Positions 1-7,950 of a stretch of DNA of 64,000 bases are shown piece after piece. The position numbers and the translations under genes were made by a program. The notes beneath the pieces are model-generated. The model ran no database searches and was not told the DNA's origin. It was given only the letters and a program-made list of their open reading frames with translations. The stretch is from NCBI RefSeq assembly GCF_010729105.1, contig NZ_AP022573.1, forward strand, positions 1,674,001-1,738,000, written 5' to 3'. Within the stretch, counting starts at the first letter, position 1, and each line of letters starts with the position of its first letter. Source of the DNA: Mycobacterium saskatchewanense. Lineage in GTDB: Bacteria; Actinomycetota; Actinomycetes; Mycobacteriales; Mycobacteriaceae.

Positions 1-173
1 AGTTCCAGGGCGTCCAGGTAGCGCACCCGTCCGGTACGCAGATCTTCTAACCGCAACCGTGGCGAGTTGCCGCGATCGTCGACACTGACTGCCACATCGG
101 CGAATTCGCTGCCGATCACCGGCCCCGCGCCAGGCACGGTGACCGGCGCGGAGGCGTCGAACTCGATGCCCAT
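1..173 (-). CDS. Unknown protein, N-terminal 57 residues (runs off window start)
   Basis: The ATG at 173 is preceded by a strong AGGAGG ribosome binding site at 183-178, and the frame stays open to the window edge. The visible protein begins MGIEFDASAPVTVPGAGPVI and is mainly short beta-prone stretches with Val, Gly and Asp. I recognise no family. It starts 12 bases after the stop of the Rieske dioxygenase beta subunit and is clearly the next gene of that operon, so a role linked to the same oxygenation pathway is likely. That is inference from position only. Confidence 0.6.
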   Translation of the reverse strand, partial: MGIEFDASAPVTVPGAGPVIGSEFADVAVSVDDRGNSPRLRLEDLRTGRVRYLDALE

Positions 174-184
174 GACCGCTCCTC

Positions 185-721
185 CTAAATCAGAAAGCCC
201 AGGGTGGGAACGGGCTTGTCGTTGTCGACGAGCACCACCTTCTTGAAGGCCAGCCGCATGCCATCGCCCACCCGACGGATCCGGTAGGTGGCGCGTCCGC
301 CCCACAGGTGGGTCCCCCGCGCGCGCGCTTCCAGCACCAGGAAGTTGGCCGCGACTTCCAGATCGACACCGCCCTCGGGATTCGACCGTCCCCCAAGCCA
401 TTCGATGTTGGACAGCAGGTGGCGCAGATGCGATGGCGGCGCCTGGGCGTAGCGCCTGCCGGTGCGGACTTGTTTGAGCCGTGTGGAGATGCGGCTGCGG
501 TTGTCGAAAATGATGGACATCTGGCCCGCCGGATCCGTGGTGTTCGGCGCCGCGGGCACCCAGTACAGGGCATCATCGGTCCACAGCGCCTCCCAGCTGT
601 CGTAGTCGCTTTCGTCGGCGTACCGGGCTTCGCGGTAGAGGAACTGCTCGATCTCGAATCGGTCGAAACCCGCGGGGATCGGACCGAGCTCGGTAGCGGG
701 ACTCGTCGTTGACGCGGTCAT
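185..721 (-). CDS. Aromatic-ring-hydroxylating dioxygenase, small (beta) subunit
   Basis: This 178-residue protein has the length and SnoaL/NTF2-like character of ring-hydroxylating dioxygenase beta subunits. It has an N-terminal helix with FEIEQFLYREARYADE, then WEALWTDDALYWVPA, a central RISTRLKQVRTGRRYAQ-type segment and a C-terminal FKKVVLVDNDKPVPTLGFLI strand. The family packs against the catalytic alpha subunit as an alpha3beta3 hexamer and has no metal of its own. The gene starts 7 bases after the alpha-subunit stop, so the two are co-transcribed. The substrate cannot be read from the sequence; the crotonase genes upstream suggest a CoA-linked degradation route. Confidence 0.88.
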   Translation of the reverse strand: MTASTTSPATELGPIPAGFDRFEIEQFLYREARYADESDYDSWEALWTDDALYWVPAAPNTTDPAGQMSIIFDNRSRISTRLKQVRTGRRYAQAPPSHLRHLLSNIEWLGGRSNPEGGVDLEVAANFLVLEARARGTHLWGGRATYRIRRVGDGMRLAFKKVVLVDNDKPVPTLGFLI

Positions 722-728
722 GGCGGTG

Positions 729-1997
729 TCAGTCCTTACTCATCAAAGCCTGGTAGTGAGACCAAAATGCGCGCATCCCGGTCTCATCGGTGGCCGCGCC
801 GATCGTGAACCCCGCGTCGTCGACGGTTTCACGGTTCAAGCCGCGGCGGACGTCCAACCACTCGGGAGAGAGGGCCGCAAGGCCCTGTTGGTTGCGTTCA
901 TACATTTCGGTGTCATCGGCCAGCAACATGCCGGCGGGACCCACCGACCCGATGCATTGGGACACCATTCTGCGATTGAGTTCGTGCGCGCCGGCAAGTT
1001 GGACCGCGGTGGAGTACTGGACACACTCATCGACGGCAACCGGCTGGATGTTGAAGACCTGGATTTCGGCGATGAACAGATTCGGGAAGATCATCACGTG
1101 CGGGCCGCCCTCGATCAGGATCTGCTCAGCGGCGGCGCCGTGCAATCGGCGCATCGCCGACACATATTCGGGGACTCGCGATTCCGTGGTGCCGAACCAT
1201 CGCATCGGTTCGGCGAACTTGCGAAACTCCGGGCGCAGGTCGTTTTCGCTGTGCCCGCCGCCCAGATCCCGGGTAACGGCCGCCGAGGAGTCGCTGTAGA
1301 GAGGAGCGATCGTGGAACCGGTGACCCCGAAGATAGAGCCGTGCACGAACTGCGGGTGGTAACCGTCGGTTTCATTCTCGGCGAGCAGTTTCCAGTTTGC
1401 GCGGGTGAGGTGCTGCAGCCAGCCCGCGGTCAGCTCAACGCGTCCCAATGGTGACAGCCGGGTCAAGCGGTCGATCTCGCCGGCGGCGGCCCCGAGGTGC
1501 TCGAGCAGGCAGGGGCCGTCTGCGGCGAAGCTGCCGAACACAAAACCGCCGTAGGAGTCCACGCGGGGCACCCGCCCCATGGGCAGGTCGAGTTTGCGCC
1601 CACCGTATCCCTTGAAGAAAGGGAACCCGACTAGTTCTCCAGTGTTGCGAAAGGTCCACCCGTGGTAGGGGCACCGGAAGGTGCTCGAGTTGCCTCTGGC
1701 GTCGTCACAGACCTGGTTTCCGCGGTGTGAGCACCGGTTGAGGAGCAGATGGATCTGGCCGTCGCGGTCCCGGGTCATGATGACGTCTTGCGGCCCGAGC
1801 TTTTTCCGCACGTAGTCATTGGGCTGACTGACTTCGCTTTCGTGACCCACGAATACCCAAGTGCGATACCAGATTTTGTGCAACTCTTCAGCGAAGATCG
1901 ACGGGTCGGTGTAGAGCGAGCTGTGCACCTTGTCGGGACGGATCAGCTGCTCGTAGCGCGCGCCGGTCGACGCCTCGGGTTGGCTGACCGATGTCAT
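729..1997 (-). CDS. Rieske non-heme iron dioxygenase, large (alpha) subunit
   Basis: This 422-residue protein is the catalytic subunit of a ring-hydroxylating oxygenase, which inserts both atoms of O2 using electrons from a separate ferredoxin/reductase. Near residues 85-110 it has the Rieske [2Fe-2S] ligands, CSHRGNQVC followed by CPYHGWTF (C-x-H ... C-x2-H). The mononuclear iron site follows as ENETDGYHPQFVH, the typical bridging Asp and two His. The ATG at 1997 overlaps the stop of the upstream crotonase gene by four bases (ATGA), so the two are translationally coupled. No ferredoxin or reductase gene is visible in the window. The substrate is unknown. Confidence 0.92.
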   Translation of the reverse strand: MTSVSQPEASTGARYEQLIRPDKVHSSLYTDPSIFAEELHKIWYRTWVFVGHESEVSQPNDYVRKKLGPQDVIMTRDRDGQIHLLLNRCSHRGNQVCDDARGNSSTFRCPYHGWTFRNTGELVGFPFFKGYGGRKLDLPMGRVPRVDSYGGFVFGSFAADGPCLLEHLGAAAGEIDRLTRLSPLGRVELTAGWLQHLTRANWKLLAENETDGYHPQFVHGSIFGVTGSTIAPLYSDSSAAVTRDLGGGHSENDLRPEFRKFAEPMRWFGTTESRVPEYVSAMRRLHGAAAEQILIEGGPHVMIFPNLFIAEIQVFNIQPVAVDECVQYSTAVQLAGAHELNRRMVSQCIGSVGPAGMLLADDTEMYERNQQGLAALSPEWLDVRRGLNRETVDDAGFTIGAATDETGMRAFWSHYQALMSKD

Positions 1998-2782
1998 TGG
2001 CGAACTCCTTGTCGCTGACCGAATGAGGGCCGGCGCTTCTCGTGGAAGGCGGCAACGCCTTCTACGAAGTCGTCGGTACCGAACAGCCTGGCCTGGTGCC
2101 GCGCCTCCTCGTCGAGTGTGTCAAGCGGATGCAGCGTCGGAGCGACGGCCAGGAGTTTCTTGATGACCCCGAACGCTTCCGCGGGCCCGGTGGCCAACCG
2201 CGCCGCATCGGCCCACGCCACCTCGAGCGCCCTGCCCGGCTCGGTGAGCGCATCGACCAGACCCCATGCTGCTGCCTTCTCACCGGCGACCGCCTCGGGC
2301 ATCAGCAGCATCTGTCGAGCTCGGGCCATCCCCACGCGCCGCGGCAGCGACACGAAAGTTCCCATGTCACCGGCTAACCCGACACTGGTGAAGGTGGTGG
2401 CGAAGCGGGCGTTCCGGGCCGCGACCACCCGGTCGCAGGCGAGGGCGAGCGCGGCGCCGGCGCCAAAGGCCGCCCCCTCGACCGCGGCCACCACGGGCTT
2501 GGCGGTGGTCCAGATGCACCGGACGACGTGCTGGGCAAGGTGGGCGCGTTGCTCGGCTTCCTCGGGCGCCATGCGCCGCATGGTGGAGATGTCGCCGCCC
2601 GCGCAGAACACGGTCCCGCTGCCGGTAAGGACGATGGCGCGTACCGATTCATCGGCGTCAGCCGTCTCCAGCGCCTTGGCGAGCTCGAGGCGCAGGGGGA
2701 TGTCAATGGCGTTGCGCACCTCGGGCCGGTTCAACGTCACCGTGCGAACCGCGCCGTCGTCGCCGGTCAGCACACTCGTCAT
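1994..2782 (-). CDS. Crotonase-fold protein (enoyl-CoA hydratase/isomerase family), atypical active site
   Basis: This 262-residue protein begins MTSVLTGDDGAVRTVTLNRP. It has the crotonase signature: LNRPEVRNAI, the oxyanion-hole segment FCAGGDISTM, and AAFGAGAALALACDRV. At the positions of the two catalytic glutamates of classical enoyl-CoA hydratase it shows Ala (GAGAALAL) and a GLAGDMG segment, so ordinary hydratase chemistry is doubtful. An isomerase, lyase or hydrolase role, or a different acid residue, is more likely. The ATG at 2782 overlaps the previous stop (ATGA), and the gene overlaps the Rieske alpha start downstream. An upstream in-frame extension to 3445 lies over the previous crotonase gene and is rejected. 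Confidence 0.85.
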   Translation of the reverse strand: MTSVLTGDDGAVRTVTLNRPEVRNAIDIPLRLELAKALETADADESVRAIVLTGSGTVFCAGGDISTMRRMAPEEAEQRAHLAQHVVRCIWTTAKPVVAAVEGAAFGAGAALALACDRVVAARNARFATTFTSVGLAGDMGTFVSLPRRVGMARARQMLLMPEAVAGEKAAAWGLVDALTEPGRALEVAWADAARLATGPAEAFGVIKKLLAVAPTLHPLDTLDEEARHQARLFGTDDFVEGVAAFHEKRRPSFGQRQGVRQ

Positions 2783-3582
2783 TGGCCGGTGAACCTTGGG
2801 GCGCGGCGTTCGATGACCGCACGCAACCCTTCCAGGGCGTCGGCCGTCCCCGACAGTTCGGAGACGATCCGGGCCTCTTCGGCCAGCCGCGCCTCGACGG
2901 GGGCGCCCAGACCGGACCACACCAGCCGCTTGGTGGCCGACAAGGCCAACGACGGCATCGCCGCCAGCTGACGGGCGGCCCGCTCGGCCTGCTCCGTCAG
3001 CGCGTCGTCGTCGACGACGTCCGTGATCAACCCGATCGCGGCGGCCTCCTCGGCGGTGAGCGTCGGGTTGGTCAACAGGATTCGGAGAGCCTGGCGCAGC
3101 CCGACCAACTGCGTCAGCGTCACCGATGAACCCCCGTCGGGCGCCATCCCGACGCGGACCGCGCCGGAGAAGAACTTCGCCGAGCGCGCGGCGATGACGA
3201 TGTCTGACGCGCACACCAGTCCCAGGCCGCCCCCGCCGGCGGCGAAACCTTGCACCGCTGCGATGACCGGAGCTTTCAGTTGGATGAGGGCTGCGGTAGC
3301 CAGCTGCAGCCACGCCGTCGCTTCGCGAAGGTAATCGGGCAGCGCCGCGCCTTTGGATTCGAAGGTGCGAACGTCTCCTCCGGCACAGAAATTGCGGCCT
3401 TCCCCCGACAGCAGAACAACTTTGACCGCGGGGTCGGCATGGCAAGCCAGCACCGCCTCGTGCAGCGCCTTGAGAGTTTCGACGTTGAGGCCGTTTGAGG
3501 ACTGGGGGCGGTTGAGCCGAATGCGTGCAATGCCGTCGGAGTCGACATCACGCAACACCGGCGCGTGCAGCGTGGTGGTCAC
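2779..3582 (-). CDS. Crotonase-fold protein (enoyl-CoA hydratase/isomerase family), atypical active site
   Basis: This 267-residue protein is the second of three crotonases in the operon. The GTG start at 3582 overlaps the preceding stop (GTGA). Visible signatures are LNRPQSSNGLN, NFCAGGDVRTFE, GFAAGGGGLGLVCASDIVI and VGMAPDGGSS. The first catalytic Glu of hydratases is replaced by Gly (GGGLGL) and the second by Ala (SGAVRVG), but a PDGG motif is present. That Asp is typical of PaaG-like isomerase branches of the family. A double-bond isomerase or ring-opening role is a reasonable inference; the substrate is unknown. Confidence 0.85.
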   Translation of the reverse strand: MTTTLHAPVLRDVDSDGIARIRLNRPQSSNGLNVETLKALHEAVLACHADPAVKVVLLSGEGRNFCAGGDVRTFESKGAALPDYLREATAWLQLATAALIQLKAPVIAAVQGFAAGGGGLGLVCASDIVIAARSAKFFSGAVRVGMAPDGGSSVTLTQLVGLRQALRILLTNPTLTAEEAAAIGLITDVVDDDALTEQAERAARQLAAMPSLALSATKRLVWSGLGAPVEARLAEEARIVSELSGTADALEGLRAVIERRAPRFTGQ

Positions 3583-4349
3583 GTGTGCACCTCTCTGTTC
3601 TTGAACGCCGACACTCCATCGTTGCCGGCCTGCCCGCAGATTCGCTGGACGACGGCGTCGGTTTCGTCGCTCAGGGCTGGTTCGATCGGCTGGTTCAGAC
3701 CATCGCAAACGAGCCGCTTGATCCCGGTGATGGCCCCGCGGTCACGTCCGGCGAGCCGAGCCATGAACGTTTCGACCCCGGGTTCGAAATCGGCCGCGGC
3801 GAACGACCGGTAAGCCAGCCCGCGCGCGACGGCATCGGCGCCGGATATCCGATCACCCGAGAGCAGCAGTGCCATCGCTGCTTGCCGGCCGACGATCCGG
3901 GGCAGCCGGACGGTGCTGCCACCGCCGGGGATCATGCCGAAGTTGATGTGGTTGTCCGCGATCCGCGCGTCCTCACGGACGAGCACGATATCGGCGGCCA
4001 GCATCAACTCGAATCCCCCGGCCATCGCCACTCCCTCGACTACCGCGATGACGGGGATATCCAGCCGACTGACCATTTGGCACGCGGCGTGGAATGAGCT
4101 GAACAACGTGCGCAACGCCGGCTTGCCCTCGGCGCGAAGGCGTTCGACTTCCTCGAAATCGCCTCCGGCGCAGAAGTTCCCGCCTGCACCCCTGATCACG
4201 ATCGCATGCACGTCCCGATGCTCTCCGAGGGCGCGCAGCCGGGCCTCGAGTTGGCCGGCCAACGCGACGGTGATCGCATTCATCCGCTCCGGGCGGTTCA
4301 AGGTAAGCCGACCGATGCTGCCGTCGACTGTGCAGAGGACCTCGCTCAC
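3579..4349 (-). CDS. Crotonase-fold protein (enoyl-CoA hydratase/isomerase family)
   Basis: This 256-residue protein is the first complete gene of the operon. It starts at a GTG (4349) that overlaps the stop of the SDR remnant upstream. It has LNRPERMNAITVALAG, NFCAGGDFEEVE, GVAMAGGFELMLAADIVL and NFGMIPGGGSTVRLPR. The first catalytic Glu (GGFEL) is retained, while the second is replaced by a His in the DNHINFG segment. It is therefore the most hydratase-like of the three paralogues but still non-canonical. The three proteins differ widely from each other, which points to distinct steps of one CoA-dependent pathway rather than recent duplication. Confidence 0.87.
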   Translation of the reverse strand: MSEVLCTVDGSIGRLTLNRPERMNAITVALAGQLEARLRALGEHRDVHAIVIRGAGGNFCAGGDFEEVERLRAEGKPALRTLFSSFHAACQMVSRLDIPVIAVVEGVAMAGGFELMLAADIVLVREDARIADNHINFGMIPGGGSTVRLPRIVGRQAAMALLLSGDRISGADAVARGLAYRSFAAADFEPGVETFMARLAGRDRGAITGIKRLVCDGLNQPIEPALSDETDAVVQRICGQAGNDGVSAFKNREVHT

Positions 4350-4606
4350 ATGTACCGCCCGTCGCCCACTTCGAGGGCAGCGCCGGTGACGCGGCCCGAG
4401 AGCTCAGACGCCGGGAACACAACCGCGCCGGCGATCTCCCCGGGTTCGACGACGCGCTTCATCGACACCACCCGGGCGTCGCAGTCAAGGTCGCGCAGCA
4501 CCACCTGAGCCAGGTGGCTGTGCGGCACGCGCGCGTTCTCGCGACCGATCCCCCGCGCAGCCCCAGTCACCACCGCGACCTTGTCCGCCAGCAGTGACAT
4601 CGCCAT
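4346..4606 (-). pseudogene. Internally deleted short-chain dehydrogenase remnant, frame kept
   Basis: The 86-codon frame starts MSLLADKVAVVTGAARGIG, a textbook SDR N-terminus with its NAD(P)-binding glycine motif. It then jumps directly to a typical SDR C-terminus: RRVVEPGEIAGAVVFPAS-like residues and LSGRVTGAALEVGDGRYM. The usual middle of about 150 residues, with the NNAG motif and the catalytic Ser and YxxxK, is missing, so it cannot be an active dehydrogenase. The frame was preserved, and its stop overlaps the next GTG start, so translation coupling into the crotonase gene is kept. It may survive only as a leader cistron. Confidence 0.75.
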
Positions 4607-4721
4607 CGTCGACTGACTCCCATCTACGTCAGGTCATGGACAAATCTACTCTGAATTTCTAATCTAGGTTAAACCAATGGGTCGGCTCGCTTCAACCAGG
4701 CTGCGGCCGGAAAGGATCGTC
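4607..4721. promoter_or_regulatory. Divergent promoter region between catabolic operon and SDR gene
   Basis: This is the only gap between the minus-strand oxygenase operon and the plus-strand SDR. It is relatively AT-rich (for example the stretch around 4640-4675) and must hold both promoters. No operator with convincing symmetry was found. No regulator gene lies beside it. Confidence 0.4.
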
Positions 4722-5519
4722 GTGGATTTGGGACTGGCTGATGCGAGGGTGGTGGTGACTGGTGGGGCTTCCAACATCGGTCGCGCGATCGTTCACGAGT
4801 TTGCGACGGAGGGTGCGCGAATCGTGTTGAACGATATTGACGAGCCGCAGGCAGAGAAGGTCCGTGCGGAGGCGCTCGAGCGTGGCGCGTCCGCGGTCGA
4901 AGTGGTGATCGGCGACCTGAGCCTCTCCGATGTCGCCGAATCAACGATCGGACGTGCCGTCGACACCTGGGGCGGCATCGATGTGTTGGTCAACAACTGC
5001 GGCTGGACAGTACCCGGGTTCATCGCCACCGACACTGATCGCAATAAGTGGCAGCGCATCATCGAGGTCAACCTGTTCAGTTCGCTGGCTGCGACGCAGG
5101 CGGCAATCGGGCCGATGAAAGAAGCGGGGGTCGGATCGATCGTTTGGATTGCGAGCGACGCCGCGTTCGGCCAGATACGGCAGAGCGTTTACGGTGCATC
5201 GAAGGCGGCCGTGGTCGCGCTTGCCCGTACGACTGCGCGTGAGCACGGTCGACACGGCATCCGATCCAACGTCGTCTGCCCGGGACTGGTGATGCCCGAC
5301 GGTCCCGACGCGATCGGCAAGGGCAGCCTGTGGGCGGTCGGGCAGGATAACGTCTTCAATCAGAAGCAAATTGACTTCATGTTGAAGGACACCCCGATGC
5401 GCCGCCTGACGATAGCCGAAGATGTGGCGCGCGCGGTGCTCTGGTTCTCGTCGCCTCGGGGCGCCCGACAGGTCACTGGCCAGATGATTTCGGTCAGTGG
5501 CGGCTACACGATGCCATGA
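4722..5519 (+). CDS. Short-chain dehydrogenase/reductase (SDR)
   Basis: This NAD(P)-dependent oxidoreductase of the classical SDR type is about 265 residues long. It has the cofactor motif TGGASNIG near the N-terminus, VNNCG (a variant of NNAG), a Ser in VWIASDAAFG, the catalytic YGASK tetrad part, and a C-terminal VSGGYTMP. I chose the GTG at 4722 because a GGAAAGG ribosome binding site (4709-4716) lies in front of it and the SDR fold starts right after. An ATG at 4677 in the same frame would add 15 residues without a good site. It is divergent from the oxygenase operon and may oxidise a dihydrodiol or hydroxyacyl intermediate of that pathway (inference). Confidence 0.87.
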   Translation: MDLGLADARVVVTGGASNIGRAIVHEFATEGARIVLNDIDEPQAEKVRAEALERGASAVEVVIGDLSLSDVAESTIGRAVDTWGGIDVLVNNCGWTVPGFIATDTDRNKWQRIIEVNLFSSLAATQAAIGPMKEAGVGSIVWIASDAAFGQIRQSVYGASKAAVVALARTTAREHGRHGIRSNVVCPGLVMPDGPDAIGKGSLWAVGQDNVFNQKQIDFMLKDTPMRRLTIAEDVARAVLWFSSPRGARQVTGQMISVSGGYTMP

Positions 5520-6144
5520 TCGCTCGGGGGGTTCGCGTCTTTCATGCGGCACAGCCACTCCCTGCCACGACGCACGCGTTGCCGCCTCAGAATGCCCCCG
5601 TGGGTTTTTAATATAAACTAATTTCTGCATCGGACGCTCGATGGTTCAGCACGCCAGCGGTGTCGCGCCAGCGGGCGGCTACACGCCGTCGGCCGAAGGT
5701 CCGTTGCACAGTCCAGCCAGGCTGCCGCGCCGAGCCACCTGTAATTCTCAACACGGATGCGATGGTGGCGCGACGTAGCAGGATGTTCTCGTCGACAGTT
5801 TGTCGCGCCGGCCATCCGCGTTCCGACCGAGACATGAATCCCGGTTCGTCCACGCGCGCGGTGCATCTCCGGCGGGTCGCTGGCCCACATATACCTGCCT
5901 CAGCTGTCCCGCCCCTCGCCCGTGCGACACATTGATGGATAACCGGCTGATGCCGATCAACGCTCCTGCCGCCGACAGCAGACCGCTCACGCGACAAAGC
6001 CACCGGTTTTACACGCAAGCCCTTAGCCGCGCCAAAAGCAGGCGGGCGCGCACGGGCTACCCGACCGGCATTGCCGAAACTGCCATTGACTAATGTCACC
6101 ATTTGCGATTGACTGCATCGCATGACCGACCGCGTCCGAGGCCG
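5520..6144. other. 625-bp stretch with no recognisable gene
   Basis: Several short overlapping open frames exist on both strands, but none shows a family motif, a ribosome binding site or codon use like the neighbours. A long minus-strand frame crosses it but is the shadow of the SDR and di-iron genes. An AT-rich patch at about 5607-5625, unusual in this GC-rich sequence, may be a promoter or terminator. The stretch could be a decayed gene between two accessory clusters. Confidence 0.4.
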
Positions 6145-6147
6145 ATG

Positions 6148-7005
6148 ATGTTCGGGCCGCTGGACCACCTGTTGCGCAAGCCGAAGACCAGCCATGGCGC
6201 GTCGGCGGTCGTGACAGGTGCCGGCAGCGGGATCGGCGCGGCGTTCGCCGTCGAACTCGCCCGGCGCGGCGGCGCCGTGGTGTGCAGCGACATCGACGAG
6301 TCCACCGCCCAAGGCACCGCCGACGCGATCGGCGCCCAGGGCGGCAACGCCACCGCGGTCCGTTGCGACGTCGCACGTTTCGACGACGTGCGCGCGCTGG
6401 CCGAACAGTCGCAGGACTGGTTCGGCGCGCCACCCACTTTGGTGGTCAACAACGCCGGTGTCGCGGCCGGCGGCCCGGTGATCGGGGAAGCGCCGCTGGA
6501 CGATTGGCGGTGGACCCTGGCCGTCAATCTGTGGGGCCCCATCCACGGCTGCCACGTGTTCGCCCCCATCCTCCGCGAGGCGACCCCGTCCCGCGCGCCG
6601 AGGGGCATCGTCAACGTCGCCTCCGGGGCGGCGTTCGGCGCGCTTCCCGGCATGGGTGCCTACAACGTCAGCAAGGCCGGCGTCCTTTCGCTCTCCGAGA
6701 CACTCGCCGCCGAAATGTCCGGCACCGGCGTCAGGGTGACCGTGCTGTGCCCGAGCTTCGTAAAGACCAACATCGTGGAGTCCGGCCGCATCAGCGACGA
6801 GGCCCGGCAGCGGGCCGCGGGGTTGATGCGCCGGACCGGCATCTTGCCCGGGCGGGTGGCCCGGGCGTGCCTGGACGCGCACGACCGAGGCGAGCTCTAC
6901 TGCATGCCGCAGCTCGACTCCAGGCTCATCTGGAGTACCAAACGCCTTGCCCCGCAGGCCTACACACGCGCAGTCGGCCTGGCGTCCCGGATCAACCTGC
7001 CCTGA
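6148..7005 (+). CDS. Short-chain dehydrogenase/reductase (SDR)
   Basis: This protein of about 285 residues begins MFGPLDHLLRKPKTSHGASA. The cofactor motif is TGAGSGIGAAFA, followed by DIDES (NAD(P) choice region), VVNNAGVAAGG, IVNVASGAAFG and YNVSKAG, the catalytic Tyr-Lys. The C-terminal PGRVARACLDAHDRGELYCM part is seen in oxidoreductases that sit with FAD monooxygenases in mycobacteria. Two adjacent ATG codons (6145, 6148) are possible starts. It is first of a four-gene run with a di-iron protein, a Baeyer-Villiger-type monooxygenase and a MerR regulator. It may make the ketone used by the monooxygenase (inference). Confidence 0.87.
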   Translation: MFGPLDHLLRKPKTSHGASAVVTGAGSGIGAAFAVELARRGGAVVCSDIDESTAQGTADAIGAQGGNATAVRCDVARFDDVRALAEQSQDWFGAPPTLVVNNAGVAAGGPVIGEAPLDDWRWTLAVNLWGPIHGCHVFAPILREATPSRAPRGIVNVASGAAFGALPGMGAYNVSKAGVLSLSETLAAEMSGTGVRVTVLCPSFVKTNIVESGRISDEARQRAAGLMRRTGILPGRVARACLDAHDRGELYCMPQLDSRLIWSTKRLAPQAYTRAVGLASRINLP

Positions 7006-7029
7006 CCCCACACCGGAAGGAAGCGCCAC

Positions 7030-7950
7030 GTGGCCATCGACATGGAAACCATGCTCGCCAAGATCAAGGAACGCCAGTGGGCGCTCGCCGACATCGACTG
7101 GGAGGCACCGGGCGCCAACACGATCAGCCCGGAATTCCGCCCTAAGCTCAAGGCCTTCATGGCCGACCTGTGCTGGATCGAGAACGTCGGCGCCCGCGGC
7201 TTCGCCGCGCTGGCCAAGAAGGCACCCGACCCCACCCTGGCCGAGATCTACAGGTATTTCCACGCCGAGGAGCAGCGGCACGCCAACGCCGAGGTGGCGC
7301 TGATGAAGCGCTGGGGCATGCTCGACGACGGCGAGCTTCCCGAGCCGAACATCAACATCCGCCTGGCGATCGAGTGGCTCGACACGTTCGCCGACGGGAT
7401 GCCGCTGTCCGTGCTGGGCACCGTCATCCCCATGCTCGAGGTCGCGCTCGACGGCGCGCTGCTGAAATTTCTGCTGGACAGCGTCGAGGATCCCGTCTGC
7501 CATCAGGTCTTCGAGAAGATCAACAACGACGAATCCCGGCACATCGCGGTCGATTTCGAGGTGCTCGACATGATCGGCCACGCGACGGTGCGGCGGCTCC
7601 TCATCGAACTGGTCGGCCGCGTCGCGTCACCGGGACTCATCATCGGCATGCTCATGTATGTTCCGTTGCTCAAGCGCATCTACACCGAAATGGCCGAGAT
7701 GGGCCTGGAGCCGGAACGGCTCAACAACGCGGTCAAACGTTTCAAGCAACTCGGCGAACGCGGCGAAAACACCTGGCGCGTGCCCGCGTATCAGCTCCTC
7801 AAGCGGCACGCGGCGATGGTGGTCAACGCGCAGCACCCGTACCAGATCCTGGCCGGCTCCATGGTATGGCTGTCGGATCGCTATCCCAGGCCACTCCTGA
7901 GGCCGGTGCCCAGCTGGTTCAAGGAACTCACCTACAAGCCGGCGGCATGA
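7030..7950 (+). CDS. Ferritin-like di-iron protein, probable oxygenase or desaturase
   Basis: This 306-residue protein starts at a GTG behind GGAAGGA (7014-7020). It carries a complete set of carboxylate-bridged di-iron ligands in four helices: E51, E81xxH84 (in EEQRH), E137, and E168xxH171 (in DESRH). This is the arrangement of AurF-like oxygenases, acyl-ACP desaturases and related enzymes. There is no signal peptide. Two hydrophobic segments near residues 195-215 (a VASPGLIIGMLMYVPLL-like stretch) could touch the membrane. The stop overlaps the start of the next gene (ATGA), so it is made together with a flavin monooxygenase. The exact reaction is unknown. Confidence 0.8.
   Translation: MAIDMETMLAKIKERQWALADIDWEAPGANTISPEFRPKLKAFMADLCWIENVGARGFAALAKKAPDPTLAEIYRYFHAEEQRHANAEVALMKRWGMLDDGELPEPNINIRLAIEWLDTFADGMPLSVLGTVIPMLEVALDGALLKFLLDSVEDPVCHQVFEKINNDESRHIAVDFEVLDMIGHATVRRLLIELVGRVASPGLIIGMLMYVPLLKRIYTEMAEMGLEPERLNNAVKRFKQLGERGENTWRVPAYQLLKRHAAMVVNAQHPYQILAGSMVWLSDRYPRPLLRPVPSWFKELTYKPAA

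Noticed and set aside
5608..7581. A 657-codon minus-strand frame
   Set aside because: Most of it is the shadow of the SDR and di-iron genes; the part in the gap has no recognisable features.
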